64,000 nt of DNA from positions 80,581,335 to 80,645,334 of the forward strand of contig OZ023268.1 of the NCBI GenBank assembly GCA_964006375.1. The letters run 5' to 3'. The notes beneath the pieces are model-generated. The model saw nothing but the letters and a program-made list of their open reading frames with translations. It searched no databases and was not told the origin of the DNA. The position numbers and the translations under genes were made by a program. Below are positions 62,994 through 64,000 of the stretch, one piece after another. The stretch is from Tillus elongatus. Lineage: Eukaryota > Arthropoda > Insecta > Coleoptera > Cleridae. Every line of letters starts with the position of its first letter. The first letter of the stretch is position 1.

Positions 62994-63750
62994 TGAGCGA
63001 GTGCAAGGAGAAGTGGAAAAATCTGCGCTCCGTATTTGTACGACACCTAAAGCCAACACGAAGCGGTTCAAGTGCAAGTAGAAAAAAACCTTATTACTTG
63101 GCAGAGGCTATGCAGTTTGCACTGCCTTTTATTAGAACAGTTGCAAACCCAGAAGGAAATATACCTAAAGTATCCAATGAGCTACAGTCTACCCTTACTG
63201 CGGTGTCTCAAGAGGTGCTAAACGCACCTTTACAAGACACATTCCCCTCTGATGAGGAGGAAGAAAATAGCACAACTGCATCCCTACCGCCACCAATAAT
63301 TTCTACTTCACCTCCTTTGGTTATTGAAGATTCTTCTCAAAAAAAAAACGCAAGCGAAAAACTTTAAGCGATGTGGACAAATCGTTTAAAGATTTTATGG
63401 ACGCAAAAAGAAAAAAAATTGATAACGAAGGAAAAGATCCACAAGGGAAGAGAATGTACCTTTTGAGTTTGCTGCCAGAAATCGAACCTTTAACTGAAGC
63501 TCAGATGCGGTCATTTAGACGTGGGGTACTACGTCTGATTGATGAGATCAGGGAGGAAGAATTGCAATCCATTCAGCCAGCTCACACAGCTATACACTAT
63601 TCACCACATCCGTCTTCTTCATCATCATATAATGACGCAGCTTCCTTCCCGCAGGAAAACGTCATGCCACCAGTGGACGAACAAGGGCTGGCCACTTCGC
63701 AAAATTATTTTCAAGTGGTTCGAGAGGTGCTGGAGTATTCCAATGTTTGA
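62994..63750 (+). CDS. MADF-BESS protein, exon 2 (MADF end and BESS motif; frame break in A10)
   Basis: Acceptor TTTTTAG at 62987-62993 joins in phase 1, giving KLSV then SECKEKWKNLRSVFVRHLKP, the second MADF helix region. A Ser/Pro-rich linker follows. A run of ten A (63339-63348) then shifts the frame: the upstream frame ends at 63367, while the continuing sense lies in another frame (SDVDKSFKDFMDAKRKKIDN, 63367 onward). That frame carries MYLLSLLPEIEPLTEAQMRS and FRRGVLRLIDEI, a BESS protein-interaction motif, and ends at 63750. The break is either a real mutation or a homopolymer sequencing error. The exon lies wholly within the transposase intron on the other strand. Confidence 0.8.
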
Positions 63751-63829
63751 GTTAACTTTTTATTATTATAACGTTTGCGTTAGATATTAAAGGAATGACA
63801 TAAGTACATTGCGATTTTCACTTACTTAC

Positions 63830-64000
63830 CTCAATGTTATTAGAACTCGTTCCTCAGGGCTTACACATTCCCTCATGTTGGTGTCTTTATAATGAATAGC
63901 GGGAGTGATCAGCTGAGTTAGCTTTTGGTAGGTATCTTTTCTCATTCTATAGAATGCAAGGAACTTGGAATCTGATTCCTGCAATTCTTTTGCAGCAACA
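63830..64000 (-). CDS. PIF/Harbinger transposase, exon 1 (partial, off right edge)
   Basis: Minus-strand open frame from the window edge: AAKELQESDSKFLAFYRMRK, DTYQKLTQLITPAIHYKDTN, then SPEERVLITL with AG at a GTAAGT donor (63829-63824). Joined in phase to exon 2 it gives LITLRYLATG, the exact arrangement of Harbinger transposases, which confirms the 961-bp intron. The N-terminus lies beyond the window. Confidence 0.88.

Overview
The window is nuclear DNA of an arthropod, most likely an insect. It carries a spliced tuberin (TSC2) gene with canonical GT-AG introns, many non-LTR retrotransposons of the Jockey/CR1 and R1/I types, Tc1/mariner, hAT and PIF/Harbinger DNA transposons, and very long (AT)n arrays. 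The order cannot be fixed from sequence alone. A TE-rich genome such as that of many beetles would fit, but this is only a guess.

The main host gene is TSC2 (gigas) on the minus strand. Ten coding exons join in frame into the first 612 residues of tuberin. They run from the start codon at 50432 leftward to 9766, and the rest of the gene lies beyond the left edge. Short introns of 86, 130 and 204 bp sit beside introns of 3.4 to 11.8 kb. Nearly all the sequence between exons is mobile-element debris. A second probable host gene, an intronless ORF of 372 codons at 54947-56065, faces the other way 4.5 kb upstream.

Layout: 1-9.7 kb is a TSC2 intron with a hAT element inserted in an old LINE, a 667-bp MITE with perfect TIRs and TSDs, a 130-bp tandem repeat and LINE fragments. 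10.3-22 kb (intron 8) has a Tc1 relic, two LINE 5' ends arranged head to head as a giant palindrome, and a nearly full-length LINE. 22.3-29.5 kb has a long-TIR mariner-like element, a Tc1 element and a LINE. 29.7-35.9 kb has a GC-rich tandem array, an R1-like LINE and a Jockey-like LINE. 36-41.8 kb has a long-TIR element with a nested hairpin retroposon, an unrecognised ORF and another LINE. 42.4-50 kb has a 3.1-kb long-TIR element interrupted by a LINE, then inverted and tandem ~170-bp repeats. 50.5-54.9 kb is the TSC2 upstream region with hairpin MITEs and a tRNA-like relic. 56-61.5 kb is more LINE and mariner debris.

The right end (61.6-64.0 kb) holds the best-preserved mobile genes: a PIF/Harbinger transposase (minus strand) and a MADF-BESS DNA-binding protein (plus strand). 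They are reciprocally interleaved, each having a coding exon inside the other's intron. The transposase is open as far as visible. The MADF-BESS frame is broken once, in a run of ten A.
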